The notes under the pieces are model-generated. The model was not told where the DNA came from, made no database searches, and saw only the letters and a program-made list of their open reading frames with translations. Shown one piece after another: positions 18,031 to 27,268 of a stretch of 64,000 nt of DNA; position 1 is the stretch's first letter, and each line of letters opens with the position of its first letter. The translations under genes were made by a program, and so were the position numbers. The stretch comes from Crenothrix sp043729335 (GTDB taxonomy: Bacteria > Pseudomonadota > Gammaproteobacteria > Methylococcales > Methylomonadaceae): contig NZ_JAYTLQ010000028.1 of the NCBI RefSeq assembly GCF_043729335.1, forward strand, positions 1 through 64,000, read 5' to 3'.

Positions 18031-20333
18031 GACATTGCTCCCGAAACAGGCTTTACCACGCCATATCTGCCATACAACCAAAGCCCAAATAATACCGACG
18101 AAAATAGCCCAAGCAAGCCGGTAATCCAAAACAGCGAGTAAGCCGGATGTTGAATATAAGTGACGGCCTGATAAAAAATAGTTGCCGTACCGTAAGCAAG
18201 GCCAGTGGTCCACAACACTACAAACAACGTCCAGTTTAAATTGGTTTCGCGGTAAATGGCTGCCGTTGCCGCCACACACGGTGCGTACAGCAAAATAAAC
18301 AGCAAATAAGCAAAAGCACCGGCTTTGCCGTCAAAACTTTGCCGCATGGCCGCATACGTATCCGCTTTGACATCTTGCTCACTCACGGCGGCATTCACAT
18401 CTAACCCCAAAGGATCTAACAAATTATCGGCAATGGCCATTAGATTTTTAGGCAACGTTAAAAACGCATCACTCAAAGCTTGCTGTAAATTAAAGGCACT
18501 ATCCGTTGTCTTTGCACCGGCTTGCTGACTGTACAGTGCATCCAGTGTGCCGACTACCGCTTCTTTAGCCAATACACCGGTAAAAATACCCACGGTGGCT
18601 GGCCAGTTATCTTGCGCAATGCCCATAGGCTGAAATATCGGTGTTAGACCCCGACCAATCGCGCTCAGCACAGAGCGGTTATTATTTTGCTGGCCAAAGC
18701 TGCCATCGGTATTAATGGCATTGAGTAAATTCAACACCAATACCATCGGTACGATAACCTTACCGGCATTAAACAAAAACGATTTAAGCCGATCCCAGGT
18801 TCTAATAAACACGCCACTTAAAGTGGGCATGTGATACGCGGGCAGCTCCATAATAAACGGCGTGGTCTCGCCTTTAAATAGTGTATGGCGCATGATTAAG
18901 CCGGTAAAAACCGCCACGCCAATACCAAAAAGATATAAACCAAACACCAGATTCTGTCCACCCACCGGAAAAAATGCCGAGGCAAACAAGGCATAAACCG
19001 GCAATCTTGCGCCACATGACATAAACGGGTTCATCAAGTTGGTCAAAATTCTGTCGTGTTGTTTTTCAAGGGTGCGGGTCGCCATAATGGCCGGTACGTT
19101 ACAGCCAAAGCCGACAATCATCGGCACAAAGGCTTTACCGGGCAAGCCGATCATGCGCATAAATCTGTCCATAACAAAAGCCGCTCTGGCCATGTAACCG
19201 GAATCTTCCAAGGCGGACAAAAACATAAACAAAAAGCCAACCACCGGAATAAACGTTGCAACCACTTGTATGCCGTTACCGATACCTTGGGTTATCAACA
19301 CCGTCAGCCATTGCGGGCTGTGTAAGCTGGTTAATAATGCGCCCAGGCCATCTACCAGCACAGCGCCGGTGGCTTGATCAAAAAAATCCACAAAAGCATT
19401 GCCGACATTAATGGTACACATAAACATGGTGTACATCACCAGCAAAAACACCGGAATACCCAGAAAACGATTGAGAACAATCTGATCTATTTGTTCGGTG
19501 CGGTGTTGACTGATTTCGTGTATTTTACATACAGTATCTTGGGTGATTTTATTAACAAATCCATACCGTGCATCAGCGGCTAGAATATCAATTTCATCGT
19601 TGGTTTGGGTTTCTACCTGGCGTTGCAATTGCGCTACTTTAGGGAGCAAATCAGCTCCGGCATAGTGTTTGGCAAGCGTATCATCTTCTAACAAACGCAA
19701 GGCCAGCCAGCGTAAATTACAATTATGTTGTGCGGCAATGTCGGTTAATAAAGGCGAAAGTGTATCGACCGCATGCTCCAAAGCCCCAGTATAAGGAATG
19801 GTGATTGTGGGTATCGGCTGGCTGGTTACGCTTTTATTAATGACGGCTTTTAAAGTATCAATACCGTGCTTATTGGCCGCAGAAATAGCCACCACAGGGC
19901 AACCTAGCTGGATGCTTAAGGCATCAATATCGATTTTAATGCCGCGCTTTTTAACGGCATCCATCATATTGAGCACCAATATCATCGGTACGCGCATTTC
20001 AATGAGTTGCGAGGTTAAATAAAGGTTGCGCTCAAGACTGGAGGCATCAACAATATTGATGATTAAATCAGCGGCTTTGGAGGCGACAAAGTCACGCGCC
20101 ACTTTTTCATCCGGGGAGATGTGATCATCGGCAGCTTCTAGTGAATAAGTACCTGGGAGATCAACTAAGCTTATGGTTTTGTTGGCGTGGCGGTATTGAC
20201 CGGTTTTTTTTTCTACGGTAACACCCGGCCAATTACCCACATGTTGGTTAGAACCGGTAAGCACATTAAACAGGGTTGTCTTGCCACAATTAGGATTGCC
20301 GACAACACCGACCGTACTACAATCAGTTGACAT
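18027..20333 (-). CDS. feoB: Ferrous iron transporter FeoB
   Basis: Inner-membrane Fe(II) transporter of 768 residues, near the E. coli length of 773. The N-terminal G domain shows G1 GNPNCGKTT, G3 DLPGTYS and G4 NMMD. The membrane part has the two Gate motifs, including VPAIMATRTL and SCGARLPVYAL, and about ten to eleven hydrophobic segments. The C-terminus has YAPCVAATAAIYRE. The feoA stop and feoB start overlap as TAATG, and feoC follows with ATGA, so the three proteins are translationally coupled. A Fur box lies upstream of feoA. Confidence 0.97.
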   Translation of the reverse strand: MSTDCSTVGVVGNPNCGKTTLFNVLTGSNQHVGNWPGVTVEKKTGQYRHANKTISLVDLPGTYSLEAADDHISPDEKVARDFVASKAADLIINIVDASSLERNLYLTSQLIEMRVPMILVLNMMDAVKKRGIKIDIDALSIQLGCPVVAISAANKHGIDTLKAVINKSVTSQPIPTITIPYTGALEHAVDTLSPLLTDIAAQHNCNLRWLALRLLEDDTLAKHYAGADLLPKVAQLQRQVETQTNDEIDILAADARYGFVNKITQDTVCKIHEISQHRTEQIDQIVLNRFLGIPVFLLVMYTMFMCTINVGNAFVDFFDQATGAVLVDGLGALLTSLHSPQWLTVLITQGIGNGIQVVATFIPVVGFLFMFLSALEDSGYMARAAFVMDRFMRMIGLPGKAFVPMIVGFGCNVPAIMATRTLEKQHDRILTNLMNPFMSCGARLPVYALFASAFFPVGGQNLVFGLYLFGIGVAVFTGLIMRHTLFKGETTPFIMELPAYHMPTLSGVFIRTWDRLKSFLFNAGKVIVPMVLVLNLLNAINTDGSFGQQNNNRSVLSAIGRGLTPIFQPMGIAQDNWPATVGIFTGVLAKEAVVGTLDALYSQQAGAKTTDSAFNLQQALSDAFLTLPKNLMAIADNLLDPLGLDVNAAVSEQDVKADTYAAMRQSFDGKAGAFAYLLFILLYAPCVAATAAIYRETNLNWTLFVVLWTTGLAYGTATIFYQAVTYIQHPAYSLFWITGLLGLFSSVLFGLWLYGRYGVVKPVSGAMS

Positions 20334-20566
20334 TACATTCTCTCTAACAACAAAACCGCAGCTTCATCCTTTCTTAGCGTCAATGAAAAACCGCGCAATT
20401 TAATTTCGACCGGATCACCCATTGGAGCAAAGCGCGTCACACTAAACGGCGTTCCTGGGGTTAAACCCATCGCCAATAATTTTTTACGATACGCTTTACC
20501 GGCTTTATCAAAGCCAGTAATTTTTGCCAAATCACCAACCGCAAGTTGCTTCAGGTTTAACGACAT
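20333..20566 (-). CDS. feoA: Ferrous iron transport protein FeoA
   Basis: A 77-residue SH3-like protein that assists FeoB. It shows the family pattern KLLAMGLTPGTPFSVTRFAPMGDPVEIKLRGFSLTLRK in short blocks: LLAMGLTPG and GDPVEIKLRG. It is first in feoABC, overlaps feoB by one base (TAATG), and has a Fur-type operator 51 nt upstream of its ATG. Confidence 0.95.
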   Translation of the reverse strand: MSLNLKQLAVGDLAKITGFDKAGKAYRKKLLAMGLTPGTPFSVTRFAPMGDPVEIKLRGFSLTLRKDEAAVLLLERM

Positions 20567-20616
20567 CTTTCAACACCACACGAAAAGTATAAAAAACGAA
20601 TGATCAAAGAGGAATC

Positions 20617-20635
20617 AATAATCATTCTCATTAGC
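20617..20635 (-). promoter_or_regulatory. Fur box upstream of feoABC
   Basis: The minus-strand sequence GCTAATGAGAATGATTATT matches the 19-bp Fur consensus GATAATGATAATCATTATC at 15 of 19 positions. It lies about 51 nt before the feoA ATG, as expected for iron repression of ferrous uptake. Confidence 0.85.
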
Positions 20636-21039
20636 ATCACTATAACATCAAAATACAACTATTCAAGCGTGGGTCAAAAATAAAATTACACTTATAAATT
20701 GATTAATACAGATTATGCGCGGTGAAGATACGATGAATTGCAAGCGTCAGTGATGAAATAGTGACAGGGAATTTAATTACCCGTTCCAAGCATGGAAACT
20801 GTCTATATTTTGTTAAGGCCTTGAAAAAAAATGCAGGCTAGAAATTCAAATGGGGGAGGATGCCAATCGGCTGAAAGTGCCGCGAATTATAAACTGGCGC
20901 TAAGAATAGCCAATGAAATGAGAAGAGTTACATAGATAGCACAGAGTGCTTGAAAATACCTTCACAAAATCCAAAGGTATGGATGGGATTTTTTGATAAC
21001 ACGAAAGCCATGATAAAACAGTAGCTTGTATTGATAGAA
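20636..21039. other. Intergenic region between feoA and tRNA-Ser
   Basis: About 400 bp with no credible frame, hairpin with T-run or known RNA motif visible. The first part probably completes the feo promoter. Confidence 0.45.
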
Positions 21040-21127
21040 TGGCGGAGAGGCAGGGATTCGAACCCTGGGAGGGTTACCCCTCAACGGTTTTCAAGACCGC
21101 CGCATTCGGCCGCTCTGCCACCTCTCC
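21040..21127 (-). tRNA. tRNA-Ser (anticodon TGA)
   Basis: The minus strand folds as a long-variable-arm tRNA. The acceptor GGAGAGG (21127-21121) pairs with CCTCTCC near 21050, followed by G and an encoded CCA. The anticodon loop is CTTGAAAA with anticodon TGA, closed by CGGT/ACCG. The T arm has GGGTTCGAATCCC. The variable arm TTGAGGGGTAACCCTCC forms the class II stem. Confidence 0.97.
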
Positions 21128-21221
21128 AAGCCGTGCATTATAAAACAAACTGATCTATAAAATCAATTTTAAATAGGCTTTAATCCAAATTGCGTAAGTT
21201 TATAAACGTTTTAAGCCTTAT

Positions 21222-22130
21222 CTATTTTTGTGCAGTAAAAATACAGTAGGCTGTTAAATTTTGAGTAAACAAATAATGCTGTGCAACACCGACCCAATAA
21301 TTCGCAGTTTGGCCTTTAGTGCGCAACCCTAGCCATTCGCCCAATTTTTGCATCGGCTGTAACCGTTTAGCAACACTGAGCATATACTCTATAGATTGCA
21401 TAGTTTGCGGGGTAAGATCGCGCATGGTTGGGCTATGAAAGCCCTGTTGTTCCAGTAAGCCACTGAACTCATCCTTAAGGCACAGATTAGGGACGGCCCA
21501 ACCATTTAAGCAGGTCATAATTTCTCGCCATTCTTCAGTATTAAATTCGCGGCGTGTAAAAAAGCCATCACACACTACCACGCGACCACCTTTGCGCAAT
21601 ACCCGCATGGCTTCCTTTAAAAAAACGCCTTTATCCAGAGCGTAGCAAGAGCTTTCTAAAGCCCAAACCACATCAAAGGATTCATCTTCAAACGGCATTT
21701 GACAAAAATCAGCAACCTCAAAATCTACTAACTTGCCCACACCTTGACGATCAGCGTGTTGTGCGCCGTAGATAGCCTGTTGACTACTAACCGTCATGCC
21801 GGTAGCTCGATTGCCATAGTTTTTCGCCATCCAGATGCTACTTCCACCTACGCCACAGCCAGCATCTAATACTCGATCACTGGCTTTAATACCGGCAGCG
21901 TCATACAGCACCTGGTTTTTATTAAGCAAAGCTTGATGATGCTGATAAGGCGTGGTTTTATCCCAATAGCCGTAGTGGTAGGCCAAATTATCCCGATTAC
22001 ACCAGGTGAGTAAATAATCCCAATAGCATTCATCGTAATATTCAGCGGTTTCTTTGCGTAAGGTTTTGCCGGTTAAGTCGGCATCGGGGGGAAGTTCTCG
22101 ATTGTCTTGGTTGGATATTAGGTAATGCAT
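21222..22130 (-). CDS. Class I SAM-dependent methyltransferase
   Basis: A 302-residue methyltransferase with motif I VLDAGCGVGGSS (87-98), an acidic post-I strand VDFEVADFCQMPF, the motif DVVWALESSCY, and RVLRKGGRVVVCDGF as post-II. The layout resembles the tocopherol/sterol/sarcosine methyltransferase-like group with an N-terminal helical lid (ETAEYYDECYWDYL). No substrate is evident. It is followed by the tRNA-Ser gene and preceded by ttcA with a 148-nt gap, so it is probably a single-gene unit. Lipid or small-molecule methylation are both possible. Confidence 0.8.
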   Translation of the reverse strand: MHYLISNQDNRELPPDADLTGKTLRKETAEYYDECYWDYLLTWCNRDNLAYHYGYWDKTTPYQHHQALLNKNQVLYDAAGIKASDRVLDAGCGVGGSSIWMAKNYGNRATGMTVSSQQAIYGAQHADRQGVGKLVDFEVADFCQMPFEDESFDVVWALESSCYALDKGVFLKEAMRVLRKGGRVVVCDGFFTRREFNTEEWREIMTCLNGWAVPNLCLKDEFSGLLEQQGFHSPTMRDLTPQTMQSIEYMLSVAKRLQPMQKLGEWLGLRTKGQTANYWVGVAQHYLFTQNLTAYCIFTAQK

Positions 22131-22278
22131 GAATTTGAGTGGATTATTCTTGTTTTTAAAAGGTAGATTTTACTAATCAACCAGATGAATGCTATTTGAG
22201 CTTTAAAACTCTGTAAGCAATAGGTTCTTGTTGTTTTAGCTTAATAAAAGATGCGGCTAGAAAAGGATTAGCCCAGAA

Positions 22279-23157
22279 TTATTGCATAAGTACATCCAGG
22301 CCGTTTATTGCTGAACTGCCGCTGCCGCATAAGGCAGTCTCTTGATGATTGCTTGCTGCTGTAGTTTGGATTAATCCTGAAAAATTAAACAATTGTTTGT
22401 CGGCTAATTGCGAAGGCGCGACATTCTGTAAGCTGGTGAATATAGTTTCCAGACGACCGGGAAATTGTTTATCCCAGCCTTTTAACATCACTTTCATAGC
22501 TTTGCGTTGCAGATTTTCTTGTGAGCCGCATAGATTACACGGGATAATCGGAAAATCTTTAAATGCGGAAAAACGTTCAATGTCTTTTTCGCGGCAATAG
22601 GCGAGGGGGCGGATAATAATGTTTTTCTTATCATCGCTTAACAACTTGGGCGGCATGGCTTTCAGTTTGCCACCGTAAAAAATATTCAGGAAAAATGTTT
22701 CCAGAATATCATCTCGATGATGCCCCAACGCTATTTTAGTAATGCCATTGGCTTCGGCATAGCCATACAATGTACCACGCCGTAACCTTGAACACAGGCT
22801 GCACGTGGTTTTACCTTCTGGTATTACCCGCTTAACAATGCTATAGGTGTCTTTTTCAATAATATGATAAGGCACGCCTAATGATTCCAGATAAGCAGGC
22901 AATACGTGTTCGGGAAAACCAGGTTGCTTTTGGTCTAGATTCACTGCGATCAAGTCAAACTCTACGGGCGCGGTTTTCTGTAAATTAACCAGTACATCAA
23001 GTAGCGTATAAGAGTCTTTGCCGCCCGACAAGCACACCATAATCTTATCGCCGTTTTCGATCATATTGTAATCAGCGATAGCGTCGCCCACATAATGGCG
23101 CAGCCGCTTTTGCAGTTTATTAAACTGAATCCTGGATTTTTGATTGGGGTCTGACAT
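22279..23157 (-). CDS. ttcA: tRNA 2-thiocytidine(32) synthetase TtcA
   Basis: Thiolates C32 in some tRNAs using ATP and an iron-sulfur cluster. It has the PP-loop LSGGKDSYTLL and the two CxxC motifs TTCSLCSRLRRG and IPCNLCGSQENLQR that ligate the 4Fe-4S cluster, with the conserved HHRDDILETFFLN between them. The start at 23157 (MSDPNQKSRIQFNKL) gives 292 residues and avoids an upstream repeat; an in-frame codon at 23184 would translate part of that repeat. It lies downstream of fabAB on the same strand, separated by a hairpin-forming repeat. Confidence 0.94.
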   Translation of the reverse strand: MSDPNQKSRIQFNKLQKRLRHYVGDAIADYNMIENGDKIMVCLSGGKDSYTLLDVLVNLQKTAPVEFDLIAVNLDQKQPGFPEHVLPAYLESLGVPYHIIEKDTYSIVKRVIPEGKTTCSLCSRLRRGTLYGYAEANGITKIALGHHRDDILETFFLNIFYGGKLKAMPPKLLSDDKKNIIIRPLAYCREKDIERFSAFKDFPIIPCNLCGSQENLQRKAMKVMLKGWDKQFPGRLETIFTSLQNVAPSQLADKQLFNFSGLIQTTAASNHQETALCGSGSSAINGLDVLMQ

Positions 23158-23176
23158 AAAGGGGGTGTACCTTGTA

Positions 23177-23222
23177 CCTTGCACCCTTTACCCTGCATGA
23201 GGTGCAAGGTAAAGGGTGCAAG
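23177..23222. repeat. Hairpin-forming direct/inverted repeat between fabB and ttcA
   Basis: A 15-bp perfect inverted repeat, CTTGCACCCTTTACC (23178-23192) and GGTAAAGGGTGCAAG (23208-23222), overlaps a competing 10-bp pair, ACCTTGCACC (23177-23186) and GGTGCAAGGT (23201-23210). Only one of the two hairpins can form at a time. It fills most of the fabB-ttcA gap. Confidence 0.8.
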
Positions 23223-23235
23223 AGGGTGGACGGTT

Positions 23236-24459
23236 TTATCCGTTATAACGCTGGAAAATCAACGTTGCATTGGTGCCACCAAAGCCAAAACTATTGGACA
23301 TGATGGTATTTAAGGTGACGTTATCCTGACGCTCACGCACAATGGGGATGCCTTCCGCGCCTGGATCAAGCTGGGTGATATTGGCAGAAGCACTCAAAAA
23401 GTTTTCTTCCATCATTAATAAAGAATAAATGGCTTCGTTAACGCCAGCGGCACCGAGTGCATGGCCTGTCAATGATTTGGTAGAGCTGACAGGCGGCACT
23501 TTATCTTTACCAAATACTGTCCGTAACGCTTCCAGTTCTTTAGTATCACCCACTGATGTGCTAGTGCCGTGAGCATTGATGTAATCAATATTACTGCCAT
23601 CCGTCATCGCTATCGCTTGCTGCATACAGCGTACCGCGCCTTCACCAGACGGCTGCACCATATCGTAGCCATCAGAAGTTGCACCATAACCGACCAGTTC
23701 AGCATAGATTTTAGCGCCACGGGCTTTGGCATGTTCGAGTTCTTCAACTACCAACACACCGCCGCCTCCCGAAATAACAAAACCGTCGCGGGTCGCATCA
23801 TAAGGCCGAGATGCAGTTGCGGGGGTATCGTTATACTTGGAGGACAAGGCTCCCATCGCATCAAATAATACCGACAAGGTCCAGTGTACTTCTTCGCCGC
23901 CGCCAGCAAACACCACATCCTGCTTGCCCAATTGAATCAGCTCCATGGCATGGCCAATACAATGCGCACTGGTTGCACACGCTGAGCTAATGGTGTAGTT
24001 GACACCTTTAATCTTAAACGGCGTGGCCAAACAAGCCGTATTGGTGCTGGACATGCAACGGGTTACCATATACGGGCCAACGCGTTTTACGCCTTTTTCG
24101 CGCAATATATCAGCTGCATCAACCTGATTGGAGGTAGACGGCCCACCGGAACCCATCACCAGCCCCGTTCTAAAGTTGGAGACATCCGATTCACTTAAAC
24201 CAGAATCATCAATGGCTTGTTGCATGGCGATATAGTTGAAGGCTGCGCCATCGCCCATAAAGCGTTTGATTTTGCGGTCGATAAGCGCATCAAAATCAAT
24301 ATTAATGGGCCCGTGGACATGGCTGCGAAAGCCCATATCGTGGTAGACATCGGAAAAAACGATTCCAGAGCGGCCTTGTTTTAGCGATTCTGATACTTCT
24401 GACCGATTATTGCCTATGCTGGAAACAATGCCCAAACCGGTGATTACGACTCTTTTCAT
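23236..24459 (-). CDS. fabB: 3-oxoacyl-ACP synthase I FabB
   Basis: Elongating condensing enzyme required for unsaturated fatty acids. The 407-residue protein carries the Cys nucleophile in SSACATSAHC, the first His in NAHGTSTSVGD and the second in KSLTGHALGAAG. The C-terminal NSFGFGGTNATLIF is also typical. It follows fabA by 11 nt, forming the classical fabAB pair of the anaerobic unsaturated-fatty-acid route. Confidence 0.97.
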   Translation of the reverse strand: MKRVVITGLGIVSSIGNNRSEVSESLKQGRSGIVFSDVYHDMGFRSHVHGPINIDFDALIDRKIKRFMGDGAAFNYIAMQQAIDDSGLSESDVSNFRTGLVMGSGGPSTSNQVDAADILREKGVKRVGPYMVTRCMSSTNTACLATPFKIKGVNYTISSACATSAHCIGHAMELIQLGKQDVVFAGGGEEVHWTLSVLFDAMGALSSKYNDTPATASRPYDATRDGFVISGGGGVLVVEELEHAKARGAKIYAELVGYGATSDGYDMVQPSGEGAVRCMQQAIAMTDGSNIDYINAHGTSTSVGDTKELEALRTVFGKDKVPPVSSTKSLTGHALGAAGVNEAIYSLLMMEENFLSASANITQLDPGAEGIPIVRERQDNVTLNTIMSNSFGFGGTNATLIFQRYNG

Positions 24460-24470
24460 GGTGATAAATC

Positions 24471-24986
24471 CTAAAAGTCTGCGGTTGACGTAAATAAACC
24501 AACGCGTAAGTCGGTTGCTGTATAAATCACTTTTCCGTCTACTTCCATCGTGGCATCGGCAATGCCCATATAAAGTTTGCGCATGATGAGCCGTTTCATA
24601 TCAAGGCGATAAGTGACTTTTTTGGCCGTGGGCAAAACCTGGCCGGTAAATTTAACTTCGCCTACACCTAATGCACGGCCTTTTCCTGGGCCACCCATCC
24701 AACATAAAAAGAAGCCAACCAGTTGCCACATAGCATCTAAACCTAAGCAGCCGGGCATGACCGGATCACCCTGAAAATGACAGGCAAAGAACCATAAATC
24801 CGGCGTAATATCCAGTTCTGCAACGATTTGACCTTTACCATACGCGCCACCTTCATCGGTAATCAACGTAATTCTATCCATCATTAGCATGTTAGGCAGG
24901 GGCAGTTGTGCATTTTCCGGCCCGTACATTTCCCCTCTACCGGACATCAGCAATTCTTCGCGCGTAAAACTATGCTGCTTATCCAT
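24471..24986 (-). CDS. fabA: 3-hydroxydecanoyl-ACP dehydratase/isomerase FabA
   Basis: Dehydrates 3-hydroxydecanoyl-ACP and isomerises the product to cis-3-decenoyl-ACP. At 171 residues it matches E. coli FabA (172). The hot-dog fold active site is visible: the His in FACHFQGDPVMPGCLG and the Asp in LGLDAMWQ. It is the first gene of fabAB. Confidence 0.97.
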   Translation of the reverse strand: MDKQHSFTREELLMSGRGEMYGPENAQLPLPNMLMMDRITLITDEGGAYGKGQIVAELDITPDLWFFACHFQGDPVMPGCLGLDAMWQLVGFFLCWMGGPGKGRALGVGEVKFTGQVLPTAKKVTYRLDMKRLIMRKLYMGIADATMEVDGKVIYTATDLRVGLFTSTADF

Positions 24987-25058
24987 AATGTTTAACCCTT
25001 TAGAATTATACTTATAATTGAGCTGTCTATTATCTTACAGCCATCGAAAAAAATCAGC

Positions 25059-26981
25059 TCAATTTTTAGCGGCAGCAACTTCTGGTAGCAAGTTTTTTAG
25101 TTTTAAGGTGTTTCTTTGCAAGCGATATTGATAAATAATCGTGTAAGAAAGCACTGATGCGACGTATTTTCGGGTTTCTTTATAAGGAATATATTCCACC
25201 CAAAGATCAATCGGCAGGGCTTTACCCTTAGGTAGCCATTTTATGACGCGATGGGGACCTGCATTATAAGCCGCTGTTGCCAGAGCGACATGGCCGTCAA
25301 ACTGACTCAGTAACTGCTTGTAATAGTAACTGCCGTACCGTATGTTAAGGTCAGGATTAAATAAGTCATTGTCCGAATTCCAGGGTTCCTGCAAGCTTTT
25401 GGCGATTTGTTGCGCTGTAGCCGGCATTATCTGCATTAATCCTTTAGCGCCAACCACCGATGCAGCCATTTTATCCATCATGCTTTCTTGGCGCATCAGG
25501 CCAAAAATAAGTGCAGGATCAAGATTTTGCAAAGCGGCATTATGTTCAACCTGGGCTTGGTAATGGGTAGGAAAGCGCAAACTTAAATCGTCCCAATAAT
25601 CGGCTTTGGTTAAAGTAATGATTGCCGTTTGCTCCCAGTGCCATTGCTGTGCCAGTTTAGCGGCCAGTAACAACTGTTCTTTACTAAGCTTTTTTAAAAT
25701 GCCTGCAAAGTGTCGTCTGGCATCGGCGTCTCGATGCAAGGCATTAAGCTCTTCTATGGCGCTAAGCTCTGTAGTTTGACGCAGCGTTGCCAGTGCTTCT
25801 GGTGTTAAAATAATAGGTTTATCGGTAAATTGATACGCTTGGTTAAGCACATCTGCTGCCAAAAAACCATAAAACCCCCTGTCTTTGGCAACGGTTGAAT
25901 ACATCGCTTGTGCTTGAGTGTTAGCGCCGGTTTTATCCAGCGCTCTGGCAAACCAATATTGCCAATGCGGGTCTTGTTGTTCTTTAGCGGATAGTTTTTT
26001 ATAAGCTTCAATAACATGTGGCCAGTTTTGTGCAAATAAGGCGGATCGAACGCTCCAGATTCTTAACTCTTCATCTGGTTCATTGACTTTTTTCAAGCGT
26101 TCGAAAGCCCGGTGATCTCTACGTACCGCTAAAAGCAGTGCGAGTTGGTGTTCAATGTGCTGACTGGTTTTGTTGTCTATTGTGAAGGATTTTTTTTGAC
26201 TATCCCAAAGATTTAACGCCAACTCAAGATTGGCTTTGGCCATTCTATCAATACCGTAGGCAAACAATCGCCCCATTAACCCCGTTTTGGTTTTCCAAAA
26301 GCCACTGTTTTTAATGATTTCAGGCGTTTGATGAACTTGTAGCCACTGCCCCGCAATCGCTTGATCGTTGGGGTTGAGCAGGTTGAGCGTTGCGTTGGCT
26401 TCGGTAGTATTATTTTGCGTTAAAGCCGATTCAAAATGTTGCCAGATAATATCCGATGTCAGTTTTCCAGAAGCGGTCAACGCATCAAATAAGGGCGCAC
26501 AGCTTTCAGGCTGCGGTTCTGCTGTTGCCCAAAGAACTTGCGCTGCATCCAAGGCTAGTTGTTGCTGGCCGGTTTGGTAGTTAGCCCATTGAAATTGGCA
26601 ATTTAGATTTTTATCGCTGTTAGCTTGATAATATTCGATGAACTCAGGCCAGCGTTGTTGCTCAGCTAGGCGGTTTAACCATTTTGGACGCAGTAAATCG
26701 GCATAATAGCTCTCTTTGTATGTCGTTAAAAACTCAGTAATGGCGGGTGTTTGCGACAAACGGTTTTTCAGCCATTTATACTGTAAATAAGGGTATAAAG
26801 GGTAATTAGCCAGCCTTTTTGATAAGCGCAGAAAATCCTTTTCTTTGTCTTTAGCCAGTAGTTTTTCCGCAGTTAGAAAATACTCACGCTGCTGGGAAAG
26901 GGTAGGGGGTAGGTTTATTTTGTACCAGAAAAACAGGCCGCCACTTATCAGTAAAAACGCAGCCAGGTATTTTATGCGCAT
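25059..26981 (-). CDS. slt: Soluble lytic murein transglycosylase Slt70-like
   Basis: Cleaves peptidoglycan between MurNAc and GlcNAc with formation of 1,6-anhydroMurNAc. At 640 residues it fits Slt70 (645). The N-terminus MRIKYLAAFLLISGGLFFWY is a signal peptide or membrane anchor without a good SPase I site. A long alpha-superhelical U/L region rich in short TPR-like helices follows. The C-terminal catalytic domain has the Glu in GLMRQESMMD, then GAKGLMQIMPATA and AAYNAGPHRV. It is a single gene, 72 nt upstream of fabA. Confidence 0.93.
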   Translation of the reverse strand: MRIKYLAAFLLISGGLFFWYKINLPPTLSQQREYFLTAEKLLAKDKEKDFLRLSKRLANYPLYPYLQYKWLKNRLSQTPAITEFLTTYKESYYADLLRPKWLNRLAEQQRWPEFIEYYQANSDKNLNCQFQWANYQTGQQQLALDAAQVLWATAEPQPESCAPLFDALTASGKLTSDIIWQHFESALTQNNTTEANATLNLLNPNDQAIAGQWLQVHQTPEIIKNSGFWKTKTGLMGRLFAYGIDRMAKANLELALNLWDSQKKSFTIDNKTSQHIEHQLALLLAVRRDHRAFERLKKVNEPDEELRIWSVRSALFAQNWPHVIEAYKKLSAKEQQDPHWQYWFARALDKTGANTQAQAMYSTVAKDRGFYGFLAADVLNQAYQFTDKPIILTPEALATLRQTTELSAIEELNALHRDADARRHFAGILKKLSKEQLLLAAKLAQQWHWEQTAIITLTKADYWDDLSLRFPTHYQAQVEHNAALQNLDPALIFGLMRQESMMDKMAASVVGAKGLMQIMPATAQQIAKSLQEPWNSDNDLFNPDLNIRYGSYYYKQLLSQFDGHVALATAAYNAGPHRVIKWLPKGKALPIDLWVEYIPYKETRKYVASVLSYTIIYQYRLQRNTLKLKNLLPEVAAAKN

Positions 26982-27160
26982 AGTTTATATTTGCTTGTTT
27001 TGACCCAGAAAAACTAATTAATAGAATCTTCCAGTAAAATAGTTTCGAGAGCATCAGTAGAACGAATACCGATATCATTTGTTATAAAAAATGTACAACC
27101 TGCTTTGAGTGCAGCTGCATTGGGCTTCCAATTTAAAGCGGAACAAAAGCAATGGTACAG

Positions 27161-27239
27161 ATGTAGGTTGGGGTGAGGTAACGAACCCCAACAATACTAA
27201 ATCCAGTTTTGGGGTTCCTATCGTCACTCCAACCTACAT
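27161..27239. mobile_element. 79-bp miniature inverted-repeat element
   Basis: ATGTAGGTTGGGGTGA at one end and TCACTCCAACCTACAT at the other form 16-bp terminal inverted repeats with one mismatch. The inside carries a second complementary pair, AACCCCAA/TTGGGGTT. It lies between slt and the UPF0182 gene, has no coding capacity, and looks like a MITE or REP-type unit. Confidence 0.8.
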
Positions 27240-27268
27240 TGCTTGGGCAAGCGTATTGCCCCCTATCC

